64,000 nt of DNA from Diphasiastrum complanatum (lineage: Eukaryota > Streptophyta > Lycopodiopsida > Lycopodiales > Lycopodiaceae), in contig CM055097.1 of assembly GCA_029204225.1 (NCBI GenBank), positions 69,802,572-69,866,571 of the forward strand, in the 5' to 3' direction. Under the pieces are notes generated by a model. It worked only from the letters and a program-made list of their open reading frames with translations, ran no database searches and was not told where the DNA came from. This document shows, piece by piece, positions 32,884 to 45,479 of the stretch. A program made the translations under genes and the position numbers. Within the stretch, counting starts at the first letter, position 1, and the number at the start of each line of letters is the position of its first letter.

Positions 32884-34868
32884 AACTATGGTGGGCATAG
32901 GTTTTTGTATGAATGAAAGGTTTGTTAAGTTTTTTTTAACGCAGAAAAAAGACATTTTAAAATTGTGTAGAAAAAGAACAACAGATACTTTAGGTATAAA
33001 CACACCTCTTTGTTTATGAAAATTGATAATTTTGAAAGCAACACAGAGTCAGGTACCAAATACTGAAAGCAGGTCCAAACTACTACCAAGAACCAACCAT
33101 TGTGGACACCTCTTTGTTTACGAGTATTTAAACTAATGCAATTTACACCAGATTCTGACATCAACAAATACTGAAAGCAGGTCTAAACTACAATCAGGTA
33201 CTATGCAATGTGCAGGTGGACACCACAACATTTCTAACATCTGTGAAAGGTTACAATGATTTGGTAAAACTTCACAAGAAGAAAGAAACAGTCAAAAGAC
33301 TGTAATCCACTATGGCAGATCTCTTAAAATGTGAACAATCATACAATGTAATAAAAAAGGTTTTAGATTTCCTGAATCAGAGGGGACATAATGAATGTGG
33401 TCCACTGTCAACCTGAGAACTTATTGTGACTCAACAGGAAACTCCAGCATATTGCAAAGTCAACTACTTTGCCTGTTGACCTGCTCCAAAATATATTGCT
33501 TCTTGTACTCTTCAAGAACATCATCATTGGTACTGCATCACAAAGGATATGTGAAGGCAAACAATCAACCAATTACATACAGCTGGGATGCCCAACAAGA
33601 ACATGTTGTGACAGTTTTGACTGAGAAGATCAATCAATTAGCACTAGTTTTCCATATATTTAAGACTCTTTTCCTTCAAGTAGCTATTAGGAGAAGTTAA
33701 GATGTTTAGCGCAGTTTTCACGCTTCAAATACAACACTGGTTTACTTAATCCTAGACTGGAACAAACTACCTGTTGAAAAATCAAATTAACTAATAGTCG
33801 TGGCATAAAGTTGAACAAAAACTATCCCATAAGCTATAGCATAATAACCGACTTTCTTGCATTCTAGTCACAGGATACGTGATTGATTGTAAATAAAAAA
33901 GTCACAATATTCCATGAATCATGGCAAAGCTTAGCTGGCTGCATAAACCAAATAACAACCAACTGAAGTTTATGGATAACCTAGACCTTGTCTTATTGAC
34001 CCAAAGACAGAAGACAAAAGAGCTGCTGATAAGAATCCCATATTGCATTCAAGAAGTCCTATTTCACAGGTTCCAACTTCTCACAGGACACAACCTTGAA
34101 GCAGGCGGATTCCAACACAGGTACCTTGCTTGGAGTTCAATCAACTTGCTTTTTCATTGATTTTGACCTATTACAACTATGAATCTTATGAGTATTTTAG
34201 GGGAAAGAAATAATACACATGAAAAAATAAGCCAAATGAAGCGCATAAAGAAGATGGTTTCAGTGCAGACTTACAACTTGTGCAGGCATTCATTCAATTC
34301 TTTTGAGTGGAACCGGCAAGTCCAAACAACTGAAAATGTTCTGCCTTTTGCACATTCAGCAAACTTGGAGACAACATGATCACATTCTTTAAGTGCTCTT
34401 GCTTTCATCTTGCTGCGAAGGGCTACCAAAGAGAAACAAATCAGTACTAATCTGAAAACAAATAGACCAGCTGAATAATGAATAAAAGGCTCTGATCATG
34501 CAAGTTCTCAGCATGAGCACAATAATACAAAGGGAACAGTAAATGTTTATGTACCCTAACAAAATCAGAGCTTCACAAATAGCTACAGGACACCTTAGGG
34601 CATCTTTTCAAATCCATCATCAATAAATCCTGTGTTGCACAAGATAAATCCCCTTTTAGACAATGGCAATCTTTGAACTTTTGCACTCCCACCCTCTAAA
34701 AATTGGTACCAAAAGGATATCTACACATGTCCACTTTGCACATAATGTGCAACCCATTCCAGCATCCAATCCTCCATGTGGATTTTCAAAGAGACTCATG
34801 ACTCTCCATTTAATGTACAATTCTTTCAATTGTGAACTGTGAAATAAGGAGAAGTTTTTCTCACCCAA
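32884..34868. other. Non-genic, no recognised feature
   Basis: AT-rich sequence with only short ORFs on both strands, none with a motif. Small direct repeats such as ACTGAAAGCAGGTC at 33061 and 33169, and ACACCTCTTTGTTTA at 33001 and 33107, indicate a diverged duplication of about 105 bases. Nothing else found. Confidence 0.45.
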
Positions 34869-34873
34869 ACATG

Positions 34874-35305
34874 TGTTAATGTTTACATTAGTACCCCTAA
34901 TGTTATCATCTAGGTTAATTAGTGTTAGTTTGGCCATGCCTGCGTGCTATTATAGGGGCCATTACTATTTATAGTAAATTCATTTTTTAGTCATAAATGT
35001 AGGTGGGAGCACTGCAACTAGAATAGGATTTGGTTTGGCTACTTAGAAATACATCTTGGGTGTTTACCCAATATAGGTAGTAATTATAGCAATTTTTGCT
35101 ATTTGCTTTATGCTTTTTACCTTATACATAGTTTAGAGATAGTATATATGTAGGCTGGCGCCCTACCTCATTTGTAATGAGGCATAGTTGGAGTACATCT
35201 CTTCATCATTATTGTTTTCTCTCATGTGTATGACTATTGTCTGTTATCTAACAACAATAGGAATCTTGTCTTGGGTTACTTGTATGGGCAAGCTGGTTTC
35301 TAACA
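34874..35305 (+). repeat. 5' LTR of the LARD-like element
   Basis: TGTTAATGTTTACATTAG to GGTTTCTAACA. Contains ATAGTATATATGTAGG as TATA-like region and CTCATTTGTAATGAGGCATA downstream. Lacks six bases present in the 3' copy near the start and some bases in the AGCTCTTTGTCTTTTG stretch. Confidence 0.9.
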
Positions 35306-35319
35306 TGGTATAGCAGGTG
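35306..35319 (+). other. Primer-binding-like site with 3-base deletion
   Basis: TGGTATAGCAGGTG directly follows the LTR. The usual plant tRNA-Met site is TGGTATCAGAGCAGGT; this copy looks like it with CAG removed. Confidence 0.6.
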
Positions 35320-37079
35320 CAGGTGGTGTCCCTAGCTAGCTCTCAAGTTTGATCTTCATCTACAACAGTGGCAGCTTTGTGGGAGAAGATCCGGTGTACA
35401 AGGAAAAGAGCTGAGCTACAAGAGGAGATTATGGAATCTTCCTCAGATCTCAGGTTGCTATAGGACAGCAAAGCGTGGAGAAGATCTACAGTATCTGATC
35501 GCTGGTTGAGGCTATATACTAAGCTGGTTTTTCTAACATGGTATCTGTTTGCTGAAATCATAACTGATCAGATTGTTGGAATCTGGCTACTGCCTGTTGG
35601 ATCGCTGCCAGAACTGCAGATTGATTGCTGAAGCTGGATTACAGACTTCTGTCCTTGGCTGGATCGCTGAGATAGGACCTGTTGGCTGCACATCTGATTT
35701 TGGATCGTTGAAGGACAGACTTGGAACCGCTGCTATAGGGTGGAATCAGATAGCAGATCGCTGGAACTTGATCGCTGCATGCAGGGCCCGTTGGAACAAA
35801 AACAGCTCCAAAAACATGCAAGGATTGGTTGAAAACTGTCAACCGGTTTCAGTGGAGAAACAAGCGGATCTTGCACTGTAGGAGGTTGTTTTTGCTACTG
35901 TGACAAGCTACAGTAGGAAGGCTACAGTAGGGCGCTGGAGCAGCAAGATAATGTCTGCAAGAAACCATGTCCAGCCATGGAAGGACGGAGTAACAATTGG
36001 CATTTCTCTGAGGTAGCCAACAACAACGCTAGGGTTTTTTGGAAGAAAATCACATATCTCAAGCTGTATGAGATCATTTTTGGATCTCAAAAGAGCTACA
36101 GGTGGGTGCCTTGGTGAGGTAGAAAGGATGCCAGAGGGCCGCAGACAGCCGTGCTGAGAATAGAGAGCTGGATCGAAATTTGTAGATCAGCCAGAGCTAC
36201 CTTGAGAAAAGGAAGCAGCTTTGCAGAGAGAGAAGCAGTGCGGGACAGAGACAACCTGTCGCACGCGGCGTTGATCCACAAGTTTCCATAGTGTTCCCAG
36301 GTGCATAGCGGCCATAAGAGTATACTTCGGCGCACGGGAGAAGCAAGAACAGTCGGATGGGCACCAAGGTGAATTGATGGTTGAGATTGAATGGATGAGG
36401 ATCGACTTTGAATGTTGGCCATTGGATTAGCTTGAAAGAAGCTTTGAAGCGATCTGAAGGGCCATTGGGCCTTCACCTTCAATAAAAATCTTCATTTTGA
36501 AAGCCATTGAAGGGGCCCAGTTGGTGAATTTGGGATTGAAGGGCAGGAGTTCTTCATAATGAAGAAACAGTTTATTATTTAAAGTCATTCTCTAGCCACT
36601 TTGGAAGTGAATAACTTTGGCTAGAAGAGGGCTTTTGGGGCCAAATAAGGCCAAAGTGGAGCCTTTGCATGCAAGTGAAAGTACGTACAGCAAGACAATC
36701 ACATACAAGTGGGTGTTTATCACATGCAGAGGATGATTACATGCAAGGAAGCACGGACATACACAGATTGCTAGGATTTAATGGCTGTGTCTTGTAGTAG
36801 GAGATCATTGAGGTTTAAGAAGGGGAACCTTGATGCATGCTGAAGGAGGTCTCAAGAGCAAGGATTGGCAATACGACTAGGAGTTGTTTGCAATTAGGTG
36901 CAAGGTGAAGAAGGGATTAACAAGAGTAATCAGGACAAGGTTCGTCACAAAATGGAAGGGTTAACTCATAGGAAAAGGAAACTCTACATGAAACAAAAGA
37001 GATGGCAGGGGAAGACAATCGGTGATCATGGTGTTGCTAAAGCTGCAGAAGCGGCTACCAACAAGCATACTGAAAGAAG

Positions 37080-37340
37080 GTCAACTTCAGACGTTTTAAG
37101 ATTGACAAGGTTTTGTCGAGGTTGGAATCGACAAAGGTGCAAACTCTTAAGAGGGAGTTGCATGAGAAGTATAGACTATGAGTCTATATACGTAAATCGA
37201 TATTCAAGAAGATGTTTTCACAGTTCCTTATCATGGTCGCGAATGATAAGTTCATTGTTACAAGTGACAGGTGTGGCAAGCTGTGTGGTCGACATTCTAC
37301 GTTGTATCGGTTTGGTTTCTATTCAACTCATAGTAACTTG
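37080..37340 (+). pseudogene. Decayed Copia-type gag fragment
   Basis: In one frame FKIDKVLSRLES-like residues are followed by STKVQTLKREFHEKYRL-like sequence and FSQFLIMVANDK, which fit the UBN2 core of Copia gag (L..EF...RL...S...Y...F...V). A stop at about 37180 and frame changes break it. Support is modest; it is the only coding trace I accept in this element's interior. Confidence 0.4.
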
Positions 37341-38663
37341 GTTATGTTGTAGAAACTTTCTTGTCTATCTGAACTAGTATCACTTCAGATTTATGAGTAA
37401 TCGAAGTGATTGCTTGTTGTGGTTGTCATGTAATTCCTAGATACCATCCAAGTCATAGTTGATTGTTCATGCGGTGATACCGTGAGATCAATTCTATTTT
37501 GAGTTGGAGAAAAGTTCTAGAATCTATCCAAGTTCATATTTTGTCATGTGGTAGATTTTGTTATAAGATTGGGAAGCCAAGGTCGTTGGTTAGCCGTTGA
37601 AAATCAACAGTACAGGTTGTTGTTTAGCTTCAAGAAAAATAGCATGGTTGAAGATGGACGTACACCAAGTTTGCATATGACTAAGTGTCAGAATAATAGT
37701 ATCATGATGAAATGCTTTCAAGGTTGGAAAGTTGATTGGTGCAAGTGACTCTGTGTGTGAGATAGAGGTAGGAGATTCCATGGAAAAGAGCATGTCAAGT
37801 ACTTTGTGTGAGAAAGTATTTGAAGGGGAGTATCAGTTACTTTGTGTGAGGAAATATTGTATACATTTATCTTTCTATTGGGATGCTCTTTTACTTGCAT
37901 ATTTGGTTTGGTTCATGGATGATATTCTGTTCTATTTGGAGAGAGTGGTTGGAATGCAAACCTTAGTGTACATCCAAGGGGAGTAGTTCAACCAAAGTCC
38001 ACAACCAAAGTCCATCAAGTTCATCACAAGTGGTAACTTATGAGAGTACTAGGAGAATTGAAATGGGTTCAATTCAAGGAATCGACACAAGTGGAGCCGA
38101 CTACTTATGAAGTACAAGTCTCTAAAGTGGGTGTTGATGTATGAGATTTGATGTGGACATTTGTATATCTATTTTCTACTTATGGTTATCATGATGGTGT
38201 TACTATAATCAAAGAGGATTACTTTTTCTATATGAGTGTTGGGGAGATTCTTAAATTTGAGGTAGCTTGAAAGATGTTCAAAAAGACCAAGGGAGTCAAT
38301 CTTCAAGCAAAGTTCTCAAGGTTAAGGCAGAAGTTATCATGTTTACATTATTTGATTCAGGGGGAGTCAAAGTTCTTGATTCAAAGGAAGTCAAGGAATT
38401 GGGTGATATGTTGAACTCATGATGGTCACACATATACACTAAAGAGACATGAAGACTAAAGCAAGACATTGAGAAGTCATAAGAAACAGGTTCATATGAA
38501 AAGGATCAACATTCAAAGGAAATTCTACATCATCATACGAAGAAAGTTCTACATCGAGTAGTGAAGACATTGAGATCAAAGTTGATCATGAATTCTACAT
38601 CAGAATTGAGGATCTTCATTACATGATGTCATGGAAAATACATATGCATACTTCTAGACAATG

Positions 38664-38683
38664 TAGAAAAAAAAAGGGGGGGG
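38664..38683 (+). other. Polypurine tract
   Basis: GTAGAAAAAAAAAGGGGGGG directly before the TG of the 3' LTR at 38684. Confidence 0.85.
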
Positions 38684-39125
38684 TGTTAGAGTTAATGTTT
38701 ACATTAGTACCCCTAATGTTGTCATCTAGGTTGATTAGTGTTAGTTTGGCCATGCATGCATGCTATTATAGGGGCCCTTACTATTTCTAGTAAATGTTTT
38801 TTAGTCATACATGTTGGTGGGCGCACTACAACTAGGATAGGACTTGGTTTTGCTACTTAGAAATACATCTTGGGTGTTTACCCAATATAGGTAGTAATTA
38901 TAGCAATTAGCTCTTTGTCTTTTGTTATTTGCTTTATGCTTTTTACCTTACACATAGTTTAGAAATAGTATATATGTAGGCTGGCGCCCTACCTCATTTG
39001 TAATGGGACATAGTTGGAGTATATCTCTTCATCATTATTGTTCTCTCTCATGTGTATGACTATTGTCTAATAACAGTAGGAATATTGTCTTGGGTTACTT
39101 GTATGGGCAAGCTGGTTTTCTAACA
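38684..39125 (+). repeat. 3' LTR of the LARD-like element
   Basis: TGTTAGAGTTAATG to GGTTTTCTAACA, matching 34874-35305 throughout with scattered substitutions and small indels. It is followed by the target duplication ACATG. Confidence 0.9.
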
Positions 39126-39130
39126 ACATG

Positions 39131-40370
39131 CACTCTCTCTCTAGCGTGGATTCTCTTCCTCTATCATGAATGATGGATGAATGCTTGTGAATAATGATAA
39201 GTTCTCATAAATGATTGATTCCTCAAATTATAGACGGGACTTTGAATTAATATTAGCACCTTGTGAGAAGAATTGATCTATCAAGGGAAAGCTTGATGGT
39301 AGTGAGCTGAAACTGCAGCGTATAAAAGGCCTGACGCCCTTCACGGACCTTAATGCCTCTCAAAAAGCCACAATTTCGGTCGCTCTCTATTTATCTTCTC
39401 AGTGCTGGTGAAGATTGAAAGAAAAGGTGATATGGAGTAGTAAAGAGATCCTTGATAAAGATCATCATACGAACGTTTGCTTGATGACAACGACATGAAA
39501 GAAATTTTTCAACATGAAGGGCTGCATAGATTTACAGGAGGCAGGCATGACGAAAGCAATAGCAAATTTGTGTATAAGGGGCTGCGTGGAGAAAAAGACG
39601 GATCGAATCCCAAGTGAAGTAGCATCAAATTAATAAGTTAAGCCCATGATCCACAAGGGGAGGAATAAGTGCATGGAGAAAAGGTGCAGCAAAAACAAGA
39701 CCGCAGAGAGGAATCAATGGACTATAGGCTTGCAGGATGGAACTGGAGGCCCCATTAATCATAAAGCTCATAGGAGGCCATGAAGGTGCCACGTGGGAGT
39801 TTGAACCAGTCCATGATCGTATTTGAAGTCCATGAAAGGAGCTGAGAGGAAGTATTGTGGAAAAGGATATTTGAGCAAAAACCATAGGGAACTATTGTGG
39901 AAAGGATATTCGAGCATAAATCAAGGTGGTCATTGATTATAGCTATATTTGTACTTGTGTTCATGACTTCACCTATGTGTAATGCTAGATTATGCCTACC
40001 CACAATGCAAGCAATGCTATCCGCAAGATCTAGAACTTGTACAAGGGCATCCACCTTTGCCTTAGGCATGGCTGAAGACTAGTACGCATAAATAGAAAAA
40101 ATGTAGATGCAAGATGGTCACATAGTGCTATGTTGGTTTCAAAACTGAAGTGTGTCGATTACGCTTAACAATGCGATAGCAGATACAACTGGGTGCTAAA
40201 GAGACTGTGCAACAAAAGTGCAAAAAAGCTTTAATGTGGCAGCAAGCACACTGGCGACACAGATCCTCAAAGCCATGGTATATGCTAAAACTACACAAAA
40301 GAATTTCACAATTGTCTTCCTAGAATTACTATGACCAATCCTAGCAATAAGTATCAGTAAAGAATGTGCA
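39131..40370. other. Non-genic, one short duplication
   Basis: ATTGTGGAAAAGGATATTTG at 39855 recurs as ATTGTGGAAAGGATATTCG at 39894, a tandem duplication of about 40 bases. Minus-strand frames 39625-40069 have no motif. No gene identified. Confidence 0.4.
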
Positions 40371-40735
40371 CTAGAGCCTCCGAGAGAGGGCAATCAAAAA
40401 AGAATTTATTAGCGAGAATCCGTTTTTGTTGATGTGTCTCTTTACAAAGCATAAATACTTCAAATGTTGATTGCATTCTCTAATCTGTTCCGTTTTGCAT
40501 GCTTTACCATCCTTCGATTTCCATTTTGAGTCTTCTGTGTCATCTTCAAGTTTCACTTCGATACCTGTAACAACATCCCACAACTCGTTGGCGATTAGCA
40601 AGGTCTTCACACGAACTGTTGTCTCTTTACCTTGACCCTTAAAATTTTTGGATTGCCTTTGGGACTAATTTTGAAATCTATCACAATGTCGCCTCCTCCT
40701 CCCTCTAGTGCTTTGTGCATTCTTTTTTATTCGAC
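40371..40735 (-). pseudogene. Copia gag N-terminal relic
   Basis: Minus strand from about 40610: MKTLLIANELWDVVTGIEVK and EDDTEDSKWKSKDGKA, the characteristic gag block (xMxTLLxANxLWDxVTG) of plant Copia elements, followed by diverged sequence. Just upstream (about 40720-40625) a different frame reads PKGNPKILRVKVKRQQFV, possibly the very N-terminus. No LTR or further pol recognised nearby. Confidence 0.5.
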
Positions 40736-41934
40736 AACGAGTCTCAATAAACTGATTTACCACAATCTGAATATAAATAGTGACTGGCTTCTTTCCCCTT
40801 CTTAATTATTCCTCAAATTTTGTGCTATTTTGTTGATTAGTGGCTGGACTGCTTGTATTATTTCTTCCTCTTTGTGAAATTGACTTCACCCCTAATGCTT
40901 GATCAAGTATTTTCATATCCACCTCTTCTTTAAGTCCATTTCCCTAAAAAGATTTGAAAAGTGGTGTTTCTCTAACCATGAATGTCGTGACGAAGTCTTG
41001 ATAAAATTGAGGAATATCCATTCAAAGTATCTATTTGAGGAACATGCCCACAATTTTATCAAACAAATATTTGATTATGGATCTCCTTCATCTTTCCTAA
41101 ATACGTTGCTCCTTCAATAATTGTATTAACCTTTCTTCAGAAATTGCATCAACTATTCTCTGAAAGTTCCCCATACTTACCTAAATTCATAATTTGAATA
41201 ATAAGGGAGGTAGCACTTTTAAAAGGAAACAGTGCATTTGCTAGGTGCCCTCAAATGTATGTCCTTATCACTCAAAACCATAAACCTCAATGTGGGTTTT
41301 TTTAAATACATATACTAAAATTAAAATTAGACTAATGTAGTTGCTAAAAGATATAATCTGTAAAATTGCATATTTTGGGGACATTGTCGAAGAAAACTGA
41401 TGTCATGTATAAGCAGCAAAAATCATCCATGCTGAAATACAAAGCCCAACATGAAGAGTGTAATCCAGATTCCATTGAATAAAAACATGAACCTCTGTCA
41501 AGGATGGTCCAAAAAGATCCAAGGCATCATGATAAATGTTCACCCCAACACTACTACAAATATGGACAGTCTCATGGCTCAAGAGTACCACATAAATGTA
41601 TTTAGTGGGATCACCAAGGCAAGAACCACGTAGGACAAATGTTGTAGATGTATGCTCCAAGAATACCACAGGAAGGAATCAATGAGTACTAATACCTCAG
41701 ATATGGATGAAGAATGTAGCTCTCAGATACCAAGAGGACTCCAGTCCCACAGATTAGACGAACAAGTTATCACTATCAGTCATATATGTTGCAAGCCAAG
41801 CCAATCCAGTAGACCGTGCATCCCATGGTTGCAGTGACTAGAGAATGCCACTATACAAAAGAGCAATGTTTGTCATTCAACATATCACTCTAGTACATAA
41901 AAAAATCAATACTTTACTTTATGATGATGCAATG
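40736..41934. other. Non-genic, no recognised feature
   Basis: AT-rich with short motif-less ORFs on both strands. The plus frame 40899-41120 and minus frame 41403-41669 do not match any family I know. Confidence 0.4.
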
Positions 41935-42180
41935 ATTTAACATGTCCACAAGGGACCTTCATATGTCTTCTTTACTGAAGGAGCTTCCTTAGGCATAAAC
42001 TTTACAAAGGAACAGTATCCTTGGATCCCTTCAAATGTCCGTTGAGGGGCCTTTCCAATGTCCATTTGGGGACCTTTCACACGTTCAATAGATTATAGGG
42101 AGCTTCAATATGTCCAGTAAGGGGCCTTTCATAGTGTGAACTTGTCCACAAGGGACCTTCCTAGGTCTTTCATAGTCTTC
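41935..42180. repeat. Degenerate tandem repeat
   Basis: About six copies of a diverged unit built on TGTCC(A/G)...AGGGGCCTTTC/AAGGGACCTTC, roughly 35-50 bases apart: for instance ATGTCCACAAGGGACCTTCA at 41941 and TTGTCCACAAGGGACCTTCC at 42144. Non-coding. Confidence 0.6.
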
Positions 42181-43744
42181 AAGATAGCTACCTTATTTCC
42201 TCGACATAACAAGGAACTAGTCAAATACTTGGGTCTTTTGCCCTAAATGTTCCTCAATAAGGACAAGCAAATACTTAAATCTTGACACTTCAAAATGCTT
42301 GTCTTAAGGCAACATAACCTTGAACTTTCATAATGTCCTCATAGGACGAGGCCCTACTTGTTGTTTTCATAAGAACAAGCCCACTTCTATGCCTCATCAG
42401 GATAAGGCCTTACAAGTTACAAGACCTTTCACTGGCTTTCAGTCTCTTTATACAGCTATGCTAACGGGAAAACTAGCTTCATGGTGCATGCCAAAGTATA
42501 TCCAGCTCCTTGTAAAGAAAGGCAATAGCTAAGGGTGTGACATCAAAAAACAAAATTTAATCTCATAGTCACAAATTTGAGATTCTCTGTGTCTCACGCA
42601 TGTTGATATAGACGAGTTATAAAGTTTGCATGTTCCACTCCTCTAATTACTTGAGAACCTCCATGAACTGCCATAACACAGAGAAATACAAACTAAACGA
42701 GTCTCACTGAAGTATTGATGTAGACTATAAGATGAATCAATAATCATTGGGACGGGGGCCTGAAAAAAGTTGATAGGGGCTGGACACCCACCTTCCTCCA
42801 CCTTCTTCTGTAACCGAGCTTCTCTTGCAGTAGGGCTAGACCCCATCATTCTTTCTCTCTCTCTCTCTCCTGCATTAAAAAATTACACAGGCAAATTAAC
42901 GATTAACAATCAAGCATACACAAACCTTGCAGAAAAACATATAATCATCGATGCCAAAACATAAAGACACGAACAAATGAATGCCAAAATTTAGCTAAAA
43001 TAAGGCCTAACCCTAACACCAAGAAAAGCTTCAACGAAACTCACAATCAAGGATCTTGCTCTAGTCATTCCAAAACTCATTGTACAAAGTACAGCCTACG
43101 GACCAAACTATGGAATCAAAACTCTTGAAAACGTTCGATTCAGAAAAACCTGGATCTATCTATTCTTATTTTCTTTTTGCATGCTTCTAACTGCCTACCT
43201 ACCTAATCTATTTCATCAATCCAGCCAACATCCCAACGACAGACTGACTAGTAGAAAATGTTGTCCTTCTTGGCTAATAACATCTGATCCCCATCGCTAC
43301 TGGTGGCCATACCTCAAGCTACAAGCCTAGTAGTCGGAGTGTTGCTTGCTTAATCGCTTTGATCAAAAACAGGATTCATTGAATTGAATAGATTCTCTCA
43401 CAAGTTAGAGAATAAAATACAAACAATTTCTTCGGAGAGAAAGCATTGGATGCCCCGAAATTATACTACAGTCTAACACTCGATAAATGTTAGGGCCTAC
43501 AGTAGGGAATTTCGAAGACTAAACCCTAATAAATGTTAACTCTTTATATTAAAAACTTTACACATAGGTCTACTAACTTGGATGAGTGTTATTGGCCTCC
43601 TTGCAAACGGTTTTATTACTTTATTAAAAGAAAGATGGGTAAATCCCATCGAGAAGTACATGATGAAAGATATTAAAATTGAACGCCCAAAGGCAAACGT
43701 AAATATTTAACTGATCTAGATCTGCTTTAAAACGGAGAAAATTC
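42181..43744. other. Non-genic, no recognised feature
   Basis: Contains a (TC)n run at 42851-42868. At 43440-43540 the words TCTAACACTCGATAAATGTTAGGG and CTAAACCCTAATAAATGTTA recur in related form. It may include the 3' untranslated region of the reverse-transcriptase relic that ends near 43770 on the minus strand. Confidence 0.4.
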
Positions 43745-44195
43745 AAGTCTAAACGACACCAACAGCATGGAAAACATCACTTTGTAGTGTTGAATACACA
43801 GGAAGTTGAGAAGGATGTCGTGAAGCAGCTGCACCAGCTGCTTTGCCACGATGAGTTAACATTTGAGCTTGAGCACGTTGTAAAGGCAATAGATACACGT
43901 TGTCGAAAATAGGACACCATGATGGACAAAGGAACTGTAGAATGCCTTTTGACATATAAATCATTGAGAAACTTGCCAAATTTCTAATGAAGACACCCAA
44001 AAGTCTCGATAGCAAAAGGAATGAATGCCTCAGAAGAGTACCGATCCCGATAGTCGCGTTCTTTGTCAAGAGCCACGTGATTGGTCGCCGCTCCTTGAGT
44101 GGTAGATGTCCGTTGTAGAAGATCAGGATGAGACGGATCAACAATAACCACATCACCCAAAGTTCGAACACCATCTTTGGAGAGGACAAGATAAA
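43745..44195 (-). pseudogene. Non-LTR-type RT/endonuclease relic, C-terminal part
   Basis: Minus strand from 44190: LVLSKDGVRTLGDVVIVDPS, then HPDLLQRTSTTQGAATNHVA, LDKERDYRDRYSSEAFIPFA and IETFGCLH before a stop near 43990. This continues in frame from QSSRQRVD in the other half (49332-50336), once the family A element and one copy of the target duplication are removed. The DVVI-DP pattern and the acidic and basic residues around it fit a nuclease-like domain following a CxCG...D..G.H cluster. Function in element insertion is inference. Confidence 0.65.
44191..44195. other. Target duplication, left copy
   Basis: ATAAA directly before the LTR TG; the right copy ATCAA is at 49327-49331. One mismatch. 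Removing one copy restores the reading frame of the interrupted minus-strand gene, which supports the pairing. Confidence 0.75.
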
Positions 44196-44807
44196 TGTGA
44201 AAGATTCAACTAGTTTCATCACATTTTGCAATATTTTCATATTTGGCATATTGAGGCCAAAACTTGTTTTAGACTTAGAGGTTGACTTTTCAAAATTCAT
44301 TAGTCTAAATTTCATTCGAATAAACACTTTTTGAAAGTGTGGGAAAGATAGAATGCGAGTTTGAGTAGATTCAATTTGAATAAGTTGGGTACATTGAATC
44401 TAGACCCAAAATTGGTGGGATTAGCATTATGATGGGAAAGCCAAGTGGCCAAATAGGGTTTGGACCTGTTATAAAAGGATGTAACTCGTGGAGAGAGTCA
44501 TCTTCTCTCTTCTCTATCTCATTTCATGCTTATACATGGTTCTCTTGGGTTCTACTATGTGTAGAATGATCTATATTTGTTATTTTTGGATCCACACGTG
44601 TGAAATACAGTAGCTTGCTGGTTTTGTACGGACAACAACAGTACATAATCATTTCATTCAAGTTTGATCAAGTTCTATTAGTGTTTGCATCTCAAATTGT
44701 GTGTAGATGCTGATTTTTCTACATTGGTGAAATTGGTAGTGTATTTCTCTTTCTAACCAAAGATCATTCAAGTAGATTGGATCTTAAGGATCTAAAATCG
44801 TTTCACA
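44196..44807 (+). repeat. 5' LTR of the inverted family A element
   Basis: TGTGAAAGATTCAAC to GATCTAAAATCGTTTCACA; the ends form an inverted repeat (TGTGAAAGATT against a near AATCTTTCACA). TATA box TATAAAAG at 44470-44477. Compared with the 3' LTR it lacks about 37 bases (CCATTGGTGCACTATCTTGG and on) near 44560. Confidence 0.9.
44470..44477 (+). promoter_or_regulatory. LTR TATA box
   Basis: TATAAAAG in the 5' LTR, in the conserved context TATAAAAGGATGTAAC seen also at 48951 and 63201. Confidence 0.65.
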
Positions 44808-44819
44808 TGGTATCAGAGC
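44808..44819 (+). other. Primer-binding site (tRNA-Met type)
   Basis: TGGTATCAGAGC directly after the LTR end TTTCACA. Confidence 0.9.
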
Positions 44820-45479
44820 TTGTGTTTCAGGTTACGAAGGAGGAAATCAGATCTATCAATGATTTGGTGAAGATATCAAGTCTAGAGCATGCTAGAGAGG
44901 ATTCTACACCAAAATCGAATTTTTTGCTTTTGTAGATTGGATCTTTTGTAGATCAAAACACTAAATAGGTCAATATACTTGTTCAATTCCGTTTTTTGAA
45001 TTCACATGCTGGATTTGGCCGATTTTTGGATCATTGGTTCAGCCTAAGTGGTGGCTTATAGATTGCATATCAAATTTTCAGCATTTGCATGTAGATTTGG
45101 AATAGTCAATTTTTTGTGATTTTGTCAAAACCCTAATTTTGATTGGATCTCTAGATAGTGAGGTTGCTGGACTTCATTTGAGTGTGTTTCAATCTTAGGA
45201 AGTGGCAAAAGTCATTAGATTGAGGATAGATCATAGGTTGATCAAGATTCCATGATTCTATGTGTTGATTTGCTTGGATAAGTGCTAGAAGAGAATTTGT
45301 GAGATAGTTTCAAATCTTGGTGATTTCTTTTGAAAGCATTTGTTGTTGTTCAAAGGAGTGCTTTGTGCATTGAAACAGGTTGAAAGAGAAGATCAGGTCA
45401 TTGCTACATTGCAACCTCAATTGGAGTCATGTTGGAAGCCAATGATAGGCTTACCTCAAGTAACTATTCATTATGAAAT

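Larger units (their letters stand above)
34874..39125 (+). mobile_element. Complete LTR element, largely non-coding (LARD-like)
   Basis: Two LTRs (34874-35305 and 38684-39125) start TGTTA and end CTAACA, flanked by a perfect 5-bp target duplication ACATG at 34869-34873 and 39126-39130. A primer-binding-like site follows the 5' LTR and a polypurine tract precedes the 3' LTR, so orientation is plus. The 3.4-kb interior shows only a short decayed Copia-type gag fragment near 37.1 kb and no pol. LTR lengths differ (432 and 442) and there are scattered substitutions, so insertion is not very recent. It would depend on enzymes supplied in trans. Confidence 0.9.

Noticed and set aside
37848-37960. 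FMDDILFY resembling an RT catalytic motif in the 34.9-39.1 kb element
   Set aside because: No other RT block lies on either side in any frame, so it is probably chance.
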